Of a stretch of 64,000 nucleotides of DNA, positions 44,368 to 54,980 are shown one piece after another (the stretch's first letter is position 1; the number at the start of each line of letters is the position of its first letter). The DNA lies in contig JANATG010000009.1 in the NCBI GenBank assembly GCA_029449235.1, positions 1,116,001 to 1,180,000 on the forward strand, given 5' to 3'. The translations under genes were made by a program, and so were the position numbers. The DNA is from Linnemannia schmuckeri. Its lineage: Eukaryota; Mortierellomycota; Mortierellomycetes; Mortierellales; Mortierellaceae. The notes beneath the pieces are model-generated. The model saw only the letters and a program-made list of their open reading frames with translations. It had not been told where the DNA came from and did no database searches.

Positions 44368-44399
<32 letters not shown>
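44368..44399. repeat. Poly(A) tract, 32 nt
   Basis: Run of 32 A preceded by GAGC and followed by GATGG; intergenic. Confidence 0.95.
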
Positions 44400-44401
<2 letters not shown>

Positions 44402-45766
44402 TGGAACAGAGGCATTGGAGCGCATGTAAAGAAGTAAAAAAAGAAAATAGCGGCCAATTGGAAAAGAACAATCATCAGACAATACTCTATCAGCCGCGCA
44501 TTGATCTTTTTTCTTCTTTCTTCTTTCTTCTTCGCTGCACATGTACATTTTTTTTGCGTTCTGGATTCAATTGAAGGGTTGATGGAGTGAGGGAGAAGAG
44601 GGAGAAAAAGTGCGGTGGCAAGTCGAATATCGGAAGATCTCTTGTATTCCCGCACCATTTCATTTATTTTTTCACTCCTTGAAACACCACATGAGAGTTG
44701 AGAAAGTACAAGGGAAAAAAAGTTGGGCTTTCATTGTCCAGAACTGGGGTAAGATTGAGTTTGTGTGTTGATGGTTGGCGGTAGGCGAGATAAAAGAGTG
44801 AGGAGAGAGAGAGGGATATGTGTGGAGGGATTGGGTTGGGGGTTGGGGTTGGCAGTGGATCCCTTTGTACGCCTTGTACCTTTGCATTCAACTTGACTGA
44901 AGAGATGGAAGTTATATGAAGAAGAGATTAAGCCAATATTGGCGATAGACGAATGCGGCTGAGCGATCCGTTTTGTTGGAGCGAGTCCATGTGCGCATTG
45001 GAACGTCGTCGGTCGAGGGCTTTAGGTAAAAGAGAGAAAGAAACATGAAGAAGGAGTAAGAGGGAGTAATAATTTGATGATGGGGATTACGAAATGAGAA
45101 GCCATCTGCGCGCGCGTGTGTGTGTGTGCGTTTATGCCAAGCGTTGGAAAAATAAAGAAACAAGGAAAAAGAAAAGAGAAGAATGACCGGGTGGTACTCT
45201 TTGGCGGTAGTAACAGGATCAAAGAAAGAAAAGCGCACTGTAGTTGTGTACCATTTTCATTGATCCCTCGACTGTGCTTGTGTGTCCCTCTTACCCCCCT
45301 ATGCTGCTGTTTGTGTCTCCTCCCACTCCCGACGCACCTCTACAGACTCTTCTGTTCATTTTCTTTCTTGTTTTTCTTCCCTTGTCTCGTTTTCCTCGTT
45401 CCTTGTCTTTTTGTTCCTCGTTCATGAACAATGCCAGCCAATTCAATTTTCCATTGATAAGTACTTTTGCGCCTCGCGTCTCTCTCTAATACCTTTTCAT
45501 TATTCCTTTTTCACTCTCTACTTCATTTTTTTCACCGCTCCCGAATGCTTTTATTACCTCTACTCCTATTCCTTATTATCCATACTATCCATCCCTTCCT
45601 CTCCGTCTCACTTCCCGTATCCCCTTTTCACATACCCCTGTCATCATCACTTCGTCTGCCTGCTTCTCGACTCTCCTCCATAAGACAGTAGATTATCCTT
45701 CTTTCTCCTTTAGCCACTGTTCCAGCCTGAGAAAGCTCTTCAGGCAAACCCTCTTCAAACAAGCAT

Positions 45767-47853
45767 ATGGCAAATCCCTCTTCCCATTTTGAGTCGGATC
45801 CATCGTCCTTCATGGCAGGCCAGAACACTACCGCTACTTCAACCACTCCAGGAGGACACTCTTCTTACGGCAACTACGGATCGCTTTACGGCGCCATGAA
45901 CTCGAGCATGAACTTTGGAGGCCCTTATCAACAAGCTGCAGGCCCCTCCACACACCCAGTCCTCCCACCACTTCATTCTAACTCTTATGTTAACGCTCCA
46001 GGCAACAGCGGCGGTGGCAACGGTGGAGGTGGTCCCTTATCGTCATCATCTTCGGGAGGGGGAGATCTCGGATCACCGATGGCTCCCTCCAACTCTGCGG
46101 GGGCCTCCCACGGCGGCGGACCACATGGACATGGAGGGCACCATGGTGGACATGGAAATGGCGGACACAACTCTAGTAATAACGGCGGCGGTAACAGTGC
46201 GGGTGCCGTGGGTACACCAACGGGAGCACAGACGTCGAACCCTTTGGATGACCCTTCGCGACGCAGTCTGGATGACCCGGATAGTCGGCGGTCAGGGCAA
46301 TTACCACACCCGCAACAAATCTTGGATGATGCCCTTCAAAAAGGCGGTGGAGGAGGAGGTGGTGGAGGGAATCAACCGTATCAAAATCATCCACACTCGC
46401 CTCATCTCCAAGGACACCAGTCTGCGCCATTACAGCATCCTCAGACTCCTCAGCAGCAGCAACTCCAGAAACAACAGCAGCAGCAACAGTTGCAACGACA
46501 GGTCCATACTTCACACTTGCCATCAACAGCTCCTTCACCTTATCAGAACGTTCTATCTCACCACACTACGCCACAGCAGCAGCAACAACAACAGTCACTA
46601 CCCCAACTGATGCACTCTCAGTCGAACGGGAACTTGTACGCTCAGCAACAGCAGCAGCAACAATTGCAACAGCAGCAGCAGCGATACATGGATCCCATTA
46701 TGGGTCGATCTCGCTCTGGAGAATACCCCTGGCCAACACAGCAGAATGCCATGATGCCTAACAACAATAACAACAACAACCCTGGGTCTGCAGGAGGCGG
46801 TGGTATCCCCAATGGCGGTGGACCTATTCGACACACAGTTGGCGCCCAGCAAAGCCGAGCTGTTGGAAATAAGCGGAGTCGAGACTTTGGCGCCATGGAC
46901 CCTTCTGGTGGCAATGGTGGAAATATTGGCGGTCTGGCTGGTATGGGTGGCATGGGTATGAACGCCTCGATGGGAGGAATGGCCGGACTGCCCGGGATGA
47001 ACCCCATGGGAGGTAATGGTGGCGGCGGTGGAAACGATAATCGTATTGGATGGGGAGGCATGGTTGGCGCCGGAGCCAACCCCTATGATAATCATCACTA
47101 TGCACAACAACAGCAACAGGTTCATTCGCACGGACTGCAGCAACAACAATTTAATCATCTCCAGCAACAACAGCAACAACAACGCATGGGAGGCCCTCAT
47201 GGAGGAAGGATGGTCGGCGGACCCATGGGTGGTGGGCCCATGGCTGGAATGGCGGGTATGGCAGGTATGGCCGGGATGGCAGGCATGGGCATGGGCGGCA
47301 TGGGCGGCATGGGTGGCTTTGGAGGGATGGGCGGTATTGGAGGTATGCCTGGGGGTGGACCTGGATTGCATGGTAATTTAGGACCCATGTCCAAGAAGAA
47401 GATCAAGAAGGCGGCTGCCCCTATCATCAAGGACAAGAATTGCCCCAAGCGTCCACGGAACTCGTACATCTTTTTCACGCTCATGAAGAGGTAAAGCCAT
47501 TTTTTTTCTTTTGTTCTCGACCTTGTTATATTACTTCCTCTCTATTCACAGACGTACCCTAACGCGTCATTTTCATCTTTTTTGTCTTCGGCATTCTCTT
47601 CACTCTCAGGGATGATATCAAGAAAAAGCATCCGGGATTCAAGCCGACAGAGATCACAAAGATGCTTGGTGAGGAATGGCAAAAGCTGTCCGAGACCGAG
47701 AAGGAGTCATACGGATCCATGGCCGAGGACGACAAGAAGCGCTACCAGACAGAAATGGAAGAGTACGATTCCTCCAACACGGGCGGCCCTATGCCTGGAA
47801 GTGGCGGTAACAGTGGTGGTGGGCATGGAATGATGGAGAATATGGGTTGGTAG
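45767..47853 (+). CDS. NHP6-type HMG-box protein with very long low-complexity N-terminus
   Basis: Two exons (45767-47490, 47610-47853) give 655 residues. The C-terminal HMG box (about 558-626) is of the non-specific NHP6/HMGB class: CPKRPRNSYIFFTLMKR, then HPGFKPTEITKMLGEEWQKL and EKESYGSMAEDDKKRYQTEM. The intron falls inside the box at Arg575. The first 550 residues are Gly/Gln/Asn/His-rich, with poly-Gln runs, Gly runs, and a Met-Ala-Gly repeat (GMAGMAGMAGMAGMG) grading into GGMGGMGG. A basic KKKIKK stretch precedes the box and may serve as nuclear localisation. NHP6-like proteins bend DNA and help chromatin remodelling. The long prion-like N-terminus is far outside the usual length (about 100). 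The start is the first ATG after a pyrimidine-rich leader. Confidence 0.88.
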
Positions 47854-48025
47854 TTGTTGTAGTGCAGTTTAATAGAGAGCGAAACAGAGATGCAAGTATG
47901 AAAAAATGAAACAAATGCAAAACAAATATTAAAATGGGAAATGTCACTCGTAACTCGGTTATCGTTGTAGTTAGAAGTAGCTGTTCGGTGCACATGGCCT
48001 GAAGATCGCGAGCAAGATGCCCGCC

Positions 48026-48050
48026 AAAAAAAAAAAAAAAAAAAAAAAAA
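48026..48050. repeat. Poly(A) tract, 25 nt
   Basis: Run of 25 A preceded by CGCC and followed by GCTCG. Confidence 0.95.
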
Positions 48051-48198
48051 GCTCGTTTCCAGGACGTCGCCCAGAGATTGAGTAGCTAAACGACCGTCCA
48101 TTCTCCATTCCTACGGTACCTATTCGAGCAGAAACTAACAGAAGAGCAAATGACTACTTACTTCATTACCTAAACATATACTTTGACTGACGTCGACT

Positions 48199-48202
<4 letters not shown>

Positions 48203-48233
<31 letters not shown>
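48203..48233. repeat. Poly(T) tract, 31 nt
   Basis: Run of 31 T preceded by TTGCC and followed by ATTTC. Confidence 0.95.
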
Positions 48234-48235
<2 letters not shown>

Positions 48236-48429
48236 TTCTGATCGCGAATACATTGCTGAAACGATAATGGATTTTGCCACCAAAAAAATAAATTCGGATG
48301 TTGATTATTATTGTCTTCTATTCAAAAAATTGCCAGAAAATTTAAACGTTTGACATCACATCTCTTTTCTGTTTCCATCAACTAACGATCGCGCTCATTC
48401 TCTACACAAACACCCATTCAAAACTCGCC

Positions 48430-49539
48430 ATGGAATCATCAACACGGAAGACACTCCTGGCTGTCAGCACACTGACGGAGACTGTCCAGACACTGACGTC
48501 GACAGTCAAACGAACAAAAGCCAAAAACCAAGAACTGAAGGACACAATCGCACTAATAGAAGCTGAGAACCAACAACTGAAGGAGACAGTCGCACGAACA
48601 GAGGCCCAAAACCAACAACTAGAGGAGACAATCGCCCGAACAGAGACTAAAAACCATCAACTGACGGAGGCAATCGCACGAACAGAGGCCAAAAACCATC
48701 GAATGACGGAGACAATCGCACGTAAAGAGGCCAAAAACCACCAGCTGAAGGAAACAGTCGCGCGAACAGAGGCCAAAAACCATCAAATGACGGAGACAAT
48801 CGCACGAACAGAAGCCAAAAACCAACAACTGAAGGAAACAGTCGCACGGACAGAGGCTAAAAATCAACAACTCATGGAGAGAGTCCGCCACTTGGATAAC
48901 ATTGTCGAAGAGCAGGCACAGCGTATTGCCAATCTTAAAGCTCATCCAGTCCTCCAACCACATTCAACTGCTCCCCAAGTCTCGCCTGATAATAATGAAG
49001 GAGAGGATGACAGGGTGAAGAAGAAGGAGGAGGAGTTTGATGGGTCACTGGGATGGGTAGAGGGAGAGGCTCAGGATGAGGATGTTGTGATGGAGGAAGA
49101 CGGAGCAAATGCTGGCAGGCACTCTGTTCTATTTAAGGACGAGATTATGGACACGATCTTCGATCTCGTGGCCCACTCATGCAATCAGCCAGCCTCTGCC
49201 GATATCTCCGTCGCCACTGCCGCTGACGTTGCCGATACATACCCATCGTTCCCCAGATCGTTTCGTCCCATCTTCCGCAAGTGGATCAAATCGGAGGCTG
49301 ATCGACCTTCAGTGTGGGCACTCGAGACTAGCCATCCCCTCTGGCGCCGTCGCTTTACTGCAGCCCGCCAGACTACTTTCTCTCGGGAGAAGAAAGCTAT
49401 GAGACGGTTCCTGGATCTTGTTCGAGACGCTGATCCTGCTAGTCCGATTCGTACCCGAGTGAGGATGGCAGTACGTCGCATTGAGAGAGAGATTCATGAA
49501 GCTGGAACTCTTGCCCAGTTTCTTAGTACCTTCGACTAG
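48430..49539 (+). CDS. Coiled-coil protein built of 14-residue repeats, unknown function
   Basis: Single-exon frame of 369 residues from an ATG in GCCATGG. I do not recognise it. Residues about 31-156 are nine tandem 14-residue units on the theme A-K-N-x-Q-L-K-E-T-V-A-R-T-E, equal to 42-bp DNA repeats. Each unit is two heptads, so a long parallel coiled coil is expected. The units differ by a few residues (QQLKETV, HQMTETI and HRMTETI forms alternate), consistent with unequal crossing-over. Then come a short leucine heptad region, an acidic linker (about 190-230), and a C-terminal domain (about 237-369). That domain opens FKDEIMDTIFDLVAHSC and has paired Trp-containing motifs (FRKWIKSEADRPSVW, HPLWRRRF) and a basic helical end. 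The gene lacks introns, unlike most neighbours. A lineage-specific protein is likely. Confidence 0.75.
   Translation: MESSTRKTLLAVSTLTETVQTLTSTVKRTKAKNQELKDTIALIEAENQQLKETVARTEAQNQQLEETIARTETKNHQLTEAIARTEAKNHRMTETIARKEAKNHQLKETVARTEAKNHQMTETIARTEAKNQQLKETVARTEAKNQQLMERVRHLDNIVEEQAQRIANLKAHPVLQPHSTAPQVSPDNNEGEDDRVKKKEEEFDGSLGWVEGEAQDEDVVMEEDGANAGRHSVLFKDEIMDTIFDLVAHSCNQPASADISVATAADVADTYPSFPRSFRPIFRKWIKSEADRPSVWALETSHPLWRRRFTAARQTTFSREKKAMRRFLDLVRDADPASPIRTRVRMAVRRIEREIHEAGTLAQFLSTFD
48520..48897 (+). repeat. 42-bp tandem repeats within the coiled-coil gene
   Basis: Nine degenerate 42-bp units, each coding for two heptads. Shared blocks such as GCACGAACAGAGGCCAAAAA recur with few changes. Frame is kept throughout. 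Confidence 0.85.
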
Positions 49540-49938
49540 TTTCTTTAATTCCTACCTTTTTTTTTTTTTTTCTTTTTTTTTTCTCAACAGCCCCTCCATG
49601 ACCTTTAGTTTCCCTTTGCTGCTTGCAATCTTGCGTAAAAAAGACGCAGTAATTATTGCGGCAGCAACGTGCTTGTAAGAAGTGATTTCCACATGTGCAG
49701 AAACAAAGTATTGAAACAATAAAGAGGAATAGAAAACTAAAGAGGAGAACCTTGATATGGGACATTCTTCAATGTTCAACTTGCCGCCGCACGGTCAAGG
49801 CGAACTTTCTGTTTATGTATCAATGTCGCAGACAAAGAGGAAAAAAAAAAAAAAAAAAAAGGAAAACTGGCTAATCTAGGATGGCACGGATTGGAACCCA
49901 TGTTGCAAACGAAAGACCAGGCAACATGCTACCAAGAA
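49540..49938. other. Convergent 3' interval, coiled-coil gene and hydroxyacid dehydrogenase-like gene
   Basis: 399 bp. It has short T runs after the coiled-coil stop, AATAAA near 49,720, an A20 tract (49841-49860), and a perfect 8-bp inverted repeat (CATGTTGC with a 14-nt loop) at 49,899-49,928. No gene is seen. Confidence 0.6.
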
Positions 49939-51483
49939 TTAGTAGGCCATGCCAGAGAGACGGACAGGGCGCTCAGAGTGGTAGTGAGGCACAGTTGGAT
50001 CCGCGGTCGAGCGACCCTGTTGAGCCATCACTTGCTTGCTCAGGTCCATAATCTTGTAGGCAAACTTGTTGGCGTTGATCAGGTACGATTCCATCGTTCC
50101 CAGTGCTAATAGAAAAAAAAGTTCGCACAAGTAGCAAGGGGAGAGAGAAAGGATTAAGAAGAGAGATCTAGGTTAGCACATGCAGAAACTAGCAATATAA
50201 AAAAGGCAGAAAAAAAAAAAGAGATGATAAGTCCCTCAAGAGAGTTATGTCGAGAGATAATGGTAAAAACTTACAATGCTGAGGGACGAGTACTACATTC
50301 TCGACACCAAGTCGTCGCAGCTGATCACGCCAGGCAAGTCGTCGCTTCTGGATAGCAGTCGAAGGACGACCATAGCGACCAGTCTTGAAGCAAGCATAGT
50401 CTTCAGTCGAGTAACCCTCATCTCGAATCTCCTCCTCCAAAATCGCCTCCTGTGTCTGACCATCCACCTTATTACACTCGTCAAAGTCGCTCGAGGGCAC
50501 AACGATAGCCACACCACCTAACTGGATAGGCTTCTCTGTCTCCGAGGCCGGAGTAACAGCCTTCTCGAGCCAGTTCAAGAATTTTTTAGTTCGCTGGCCA
50601 TCATCGTCTCCAACGCTGGTATGAATCAAGATCTGTCCCTCGAGAGACTTGCGGACCTGGACCGAGGCAGGGTTGCTGAGGAGGTCCTGGTCGTCGAGGA
50701 TGACCATAAAATCTGCCTGCTGGGCGACGGTAGTGAGGTCCTTGACATTGGTCGTGCGACCGTAGGTCATCATGTGGAGTTGCGGGGTATGGGCGACGAC
50801 GCGCATGCCAAGAGCCTGGGCAAGAATGCCGGTTTGGTGGCCACAGACCTGATTGGATTCAACTCCGAGCAGTCCGAGGGTCTTGTTGCGGACCTCGTGG
50901 CAGTTGGTGTGGTCCTTGTTCCAGACACCGTTATGAGCCTGGCGAGAGCGGCTGAGGAGTTGACGGGAAAGGATGATGGTCAGCGAGAGGCAGAGCTCAC
51001 TAACAGCATAGGGCGAAGGAGTCGAGTCCAATGCCAAGATAGGGATCTATAAGTTGAAGATATTGGGATGGATAGGGAATGGAACCCAAGTATATTGAGG
51101 TTAGTGTCCAATGTGGGGCTATTTTTGGGGGTGGTGGTCGTGTCCGTTGAATATGAATGTTGTTCCAATTGAGAAATAGGTTCACTTGCATGGCTGATAG
51201 TGAGGGCCGAGGCAACACCGGCCTCGAAACAAGCAATAGCGTGGAGGCGAGAGGTGGGCCAGTAGGAGAGCAAGTAGGAGATGATCTCGGCGGTCTTGCG
51301 GGTGCGGATGGCGATGAGGTTGCAGTAACTCATGCGGAGCTGGATCTCGGCGTAGGAGGCTTTGTGGGCGTCGAGGAACTCGAGTTGGATTCCGCCCGAG
51401 GCAAGGATGTCCTTGCAGGACTGAGGGAGGTCATCGAGGATGAGCATCATCGGGCGGAGGGTGGTGTCGAAGGAGGAAGGCAT
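49939..51483 (-). CDS. Degenerate D-isomer 2-hydroxyacid dehydrogenase homologue (likely non-catalytic)
   Basis: Three exons (51483-51190, 51046-50275, 50105-49939) give 410 residues. The fold of phosphoglycerate-dehydrogenase-like proteins is recognisable: IACFEAGVASALTISH joined to IPILALDSTPSPYAVSELCL (the usual GIPV-NAP---SVAEL region), NKTLGLLGVES, ILAQALGMRVVAHTP, DLTTVAQQADFMVIL and VPQHSLGTMESYLIN. Key residues are altered. The G-x-G-x2-G NAD loop reads GVESNQVCG (about 159-167), and the active-site Arg of N-A-S-R-G is Val (H-T-S-V-G, about 240-244); the His355 position is kept. NAD-dependent catalysis is therefore doubtful, and a CtBP-like regulatory or scaffold role is possible. The exon 1-2 join needs a GC-AG intron (51189-51047, GCAAGT donor), since a stop precedes exon 2 in its frame. 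A charged insert at about 275-325 is unusual. Confidence 0.75.
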
Positions 51484-52752
51484 TGTCGTTGAGAGTGGCG
51501 GGGTATGTTATGTGTTATGTGTATGTATGTATGTATATGTTAATGGGTATGTGTAAGTGAGTGAAGAGTGAATGCAAAGAGGTGGGATGATGATGAGGTA
51601 GGTACAGTAAGTGGAGAGAGTGAAGAAGTGAAAAAGTGAGAATCAACCCCATCACTTTTTTACTTTATTGTTTTTTTTTGTCGCCTGCATAATATTTAGC
51701 TCAGTCTCGTGCCTGTCTGTGCCTGGATTGCGCACAGAGAGAGCTTTCTCTCTCGCTGTGAACGTTGCCTGCTTGACTACTTGTATGCTGGTTTGTCTGT
51801 TTGTTTGTTGTCTGTGCCTGGGGTGGGTTCAATTGCAGCGAGAGGGAGTCGTGTGCTCTATTCCTTCTTCTTTGTGTTCAGTAGATGTCTAACCCATTCA
51901 TGGTTTTATCAATATGAGAGCGAGATGATGGAGAGAGTACAAAGAGAGAGGTCTGAGTGGCTCGAAACACTAAAAGGGTTGCTTTTGAGTAACATCCAAG
52001 GGACAGGAAAAGGGAAAAAAAAAAAAAAAAAAAAAAGGGCAACGCCGCTCTTCTTCTCCACAGTTGATGTTTAAGGGAAAAAAAACAACAACAGCTGAGA
52101 ACATTCCTTTGTGCCTACATACAATGTAAAGAGTGAGAAAAACAGATAGCATCGACGAAGAGATATGCCATCAGATGTGAATCGCAGGCACGGATACACC
52201 CTCCTACGATTTGATAAGATAGTCAGGCACCTCCTGCTCCTGCTCCGCTCTGTCAATGGCTGCAACTCGACACAAGCCAGCGAGACACCACTGGTGAAAG
52301 AAGAGGGCTCTTTTGAGCAACAAATTCGTCATTTGGCGGAACTTCTTGCAATGGCTGCAGTTGGCAATGAGTAAAAGAAGGAAGCGAGTCACAATAATTG
52401 GACAATACTCTCTGGTGACACCTACTGTTTACACACCCTGCAACAGGCTAAACAGGCTGCAGGTGATGGCTGCTCCGCTTCTTCCTCACTTTCTTCTTTT
52501 CTTCACTATTCTTTACCCCTTCTCTTTTCTTTCTCTTCTCTTCTTCTTTACTTCCTCTTCCTTTCCAAGACTTTCCTTCGAACAATCATCCTTCCTACTT
52601 TCACTCACTCACCCACAGATATACCTTACAATAACCTTCTTTCTCGTCCGCCACACCGTATTAGCTTTCCACAACCCTATACTCACCTCTTCACCCTCCC
52701 CCCTCCCTCCAAACTGGATTCCTTCAACATTCGTCGCTTCAACACTCCGCCA
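51484..52752. other. Divergent interval, hydroxyacid dehydrogenase-like gene and DUG3
   Basis: 1.27 kb. It contains a GTAT-rich microsatellite near 51,505-51,540 and an A22 tract (52015-52036). About 52,480-52,745 is a pyrimidine-rich leader for DUG3. No gene is seen. Confidence 0.6.
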
Positions 52753-54881
52753 ATGTGCCGCATGCTACTCTACAAGGGCAACCAGCCCATCCAGTTGGCC
52801 CATGTACGTTCTTCTCCTTCACATTGCTGTTGATTCACTTCAAGTACTCTTTTGCATTCAGTCAGCTTATTCCTTTGACATTCTTTCTCTCACCCTGCAT
52901 ACAATCGTAGCTCTTGACAAAACCCGCCCACTCAATCATCAATCAGTCCTTCGACTCGAGGCTGCGTCTCGACACACGGAGACCTATCAATGGTATGCAT
53001 CGAAACAACAACGTGGAGTAACAGTTCCACCATCCATGCAGAGTATGGCGTATGCATGGCTCATAAGCACAAGATATTAATATTTGTTTATGTTTTCATT
53101 GTTGATCTATTCTAGGCGATGGCTTTGGAGTTGGTAAGGATTGATTTGCAGGGCTGGCACACACACATTCATCATGGTGTCACCTATTCTATCGATGGGA
53201 GTCAAGAAGCACAAGGAATTCTTGTCGGAGAGTGTGAGACTTTAGGAAAACTGATGGTGTCCCCTATGAAGTGGAGAGAAAAAGATAGAGGGATTGGGGG
53301 AATCGTGTGGTTTTAAGGGAGGTCTTTCCCTTACTCCTATTCTATCACTTTCACCTCATCTCTTCTCTTCTGCCTATATTGCCCTTGTGGTCACGACAGG
53401 GTCTTTTTCTCTCCTCCACAGTTTTTGTTTACTTCCAGGATAGAAAAGAAGCTAATGGACGAAAACAAACAGTTGATCTTGGGGATCAGCAACGGGATGG
53501 AATACATGCAAGCTAAAGGAAAACCAAGATAAACACGGGAACACAAGAGACACCATTAGGAGACCACCACGAACTGGGCAAGCAAACTGACTCATTCGTC
53601 AATTTATTTGGTACTTCTTTCGCTGACCTCTTTAGGATGGTATGAATCCGAGCCTGACCCGGAACTCGGAGCTGCTCCTTGTATTTTCACCTCGGTGACG
53701 CCTGCATGGAACAACATGAACCTGATTCGCCTTGCCGACAAGATCAAGAGTCCCCTCGTCTTTGCTCACGTCAGGGCATCGACTGCTGGGTCCGTCTCAG
53801 AGAGCAACTGTATGACGCTACAATTTCTTTTTTCCCGAATGCACCGAGTATTTTGAAGAAACAGTCGGATTATGCAATCAAGGGAAAACGACTCACCCTT
53901 CAATGCTTCTTTGTTGCTAATAGGTCACCCATGGCAGTACGGACGACTCATGTTTATGCACAACGGCAATGTGGCTGACTTCCACCTGGTAAGACGAAGG
54001 ACTTCTTGAAAACATAAAGAATCAATTGAATATTTGTACTCCCATCAAAAAAAGGTCTCTCGTCCCCGTCTAACCATGTGTATGCACAACGTGCCTGCCC
54101 TTCTTCCGCACCATAGATCAAACGCAAAGTGCAAGAGTCATTGACGGATGAAATCTTTTTGACGGTTAACGGAAACACAGATTCAGAATGGGCGTTTGCC
54201 GTTTTTCTCAACCAACTGAAGACCCCTCGTCAGGCAGAGCCCTTCTGCCATAGTGTCCTCAAGGAAGCCATGCTCAAGACCATCGCCAAGCTGAACGCAT
54301 GGGGTAAAGAGGCTGGAATCACCGAGGCGTCGATGATGAACTTTGCAGTCACGGATGGCGTCAGTGTCGTCTGCTCTCGGTATATCAGCTCAAGGACACT
54401 GGAGGCGGCCAGTCTGTATTTCTCATCTGGGACAAGGTTTGAGAGCTACAAGCCAGGACACTACAGGATGATCAAGGCTGACAAGCGGGAGGATATTGTC
54501 GTCATTGCGTCGGAGCCCCTGACTTTCGAGAAGGCCGACTGGCTGACGATACCCACCAACACCCTGGTTGTCATCACGTCCAAACTTAATGTTCTCATGT
54601 ACCCGATCGTCGATGAGTACCATAACCCTACGCCGTTGGGTCGCGCATCGGAGCAGGCGAGTGTTGCTGTCGTTCAGGGAGAGGGTCGTGGCGATGGAGC
54701 ACGGGATCAAAGTCATCGGGAAGTGGTCTTTGTGGAAGATAGTCGAGTCATCCCCACAGTGCCAGCAGTGGATTCTCCTCGGCCTGGTAAGGACCAGAGC
54801 ACGTTGGGTTTTTCTGAGTCAGCGGCGAGGGATGCTCCAGCTCAAGCATTAGCAAGCACAGCGCCCGTCATGGTCGCTTAG
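52753..54881 (+). CDS. DUG3: Class II glutamine amidotransferase Dug3 (glutathione degradation)
   Basis: Six exons (52753-52803, 52911-52992, 53116-53133, 53636-53809, 53924-53988, 54117-54881) give 384 residues. MCRMLLYKG places the Ntn nucleophile Cys at position 2 after Met removal. Further signatures: LLTKPAHSIINQSFDSR, RPINGDGFGVGWY, FAHVRASTAG, NCHPWQYGRLMFMHNG and DSEWAFAVFLNQL. With Dug2, Dug3 forms the cytosolic enzyme that removes gamma-glutamate from glutathione, in a pathway finished by Dug1. No DUG1 or DUG2 is nearby. Exon 3 has only 18 nt and codes for part of the GDGFGV loop. The C-terminal 60 residues are Ser/Ala-rich and less conserved. The start is fixed by the required Met-Cys. 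Convergent with the methyltransferase, 99 bp between stops. Confidence 0.93.
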
Positions 54882-54980
54882 ATTTTTTTTTAATTGAAGA
54901 GTTTTTAATACATCCCATTGTACTTTTACAACCATTTTACTCATACTGTGGTGTCTATGATTGTGTTTATTTTATAAAAT

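Larger units (their letters stand above)
39028..45766. other. 6.7-kb gene-free interval upstream of the NHP6-type HMG gene
   Basis: No frame here has a recognisable domain, and the long ones lie in biased sequence. It holds T24 (41840-41863), T20 (42164-42183) and A32 (44368-44399) tracts, and a (CCCTT)n block near 42,595-42,622. A long pyrimidine-rich plus-strand stretch (about 42,370-42,840) resembles a gene leader with no ORF after it. A second pyrimidine-rich stretch (about 45,230-45,720) directly precedes the HMG gene. Non-coding transcripts or a very long regulatory region are possible. Confidence 0.55.
47854..48429. other. Intergenic with A25 and T31 tracts
   Basis: 576 bp between two plus-strand genes. 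It contains A25 (48026-48050) and T31 (48203-48233), 152 bp apart and mutually complementary in orientation. No gene is seen. Confidence 0.7.

Noticed and set aside
46598..47371. 257-codon minus-strand frame
   Set aside because: It is antisense to the low-complexity part of the HMG gene; the His/Ala/Thr pattern mirrors Met-Gly repeats.
49877..49942. tRNA-like sequence on the minus strand with a GGTTCCAATCC B-box match and a strong stem
   Set aside because: The T-stem does not pair when the box is placed correctly, no A box or acceptor stem fits, and the stem is a simple 8-bp inverted repeat overlapping the 3' end of a coding exon.
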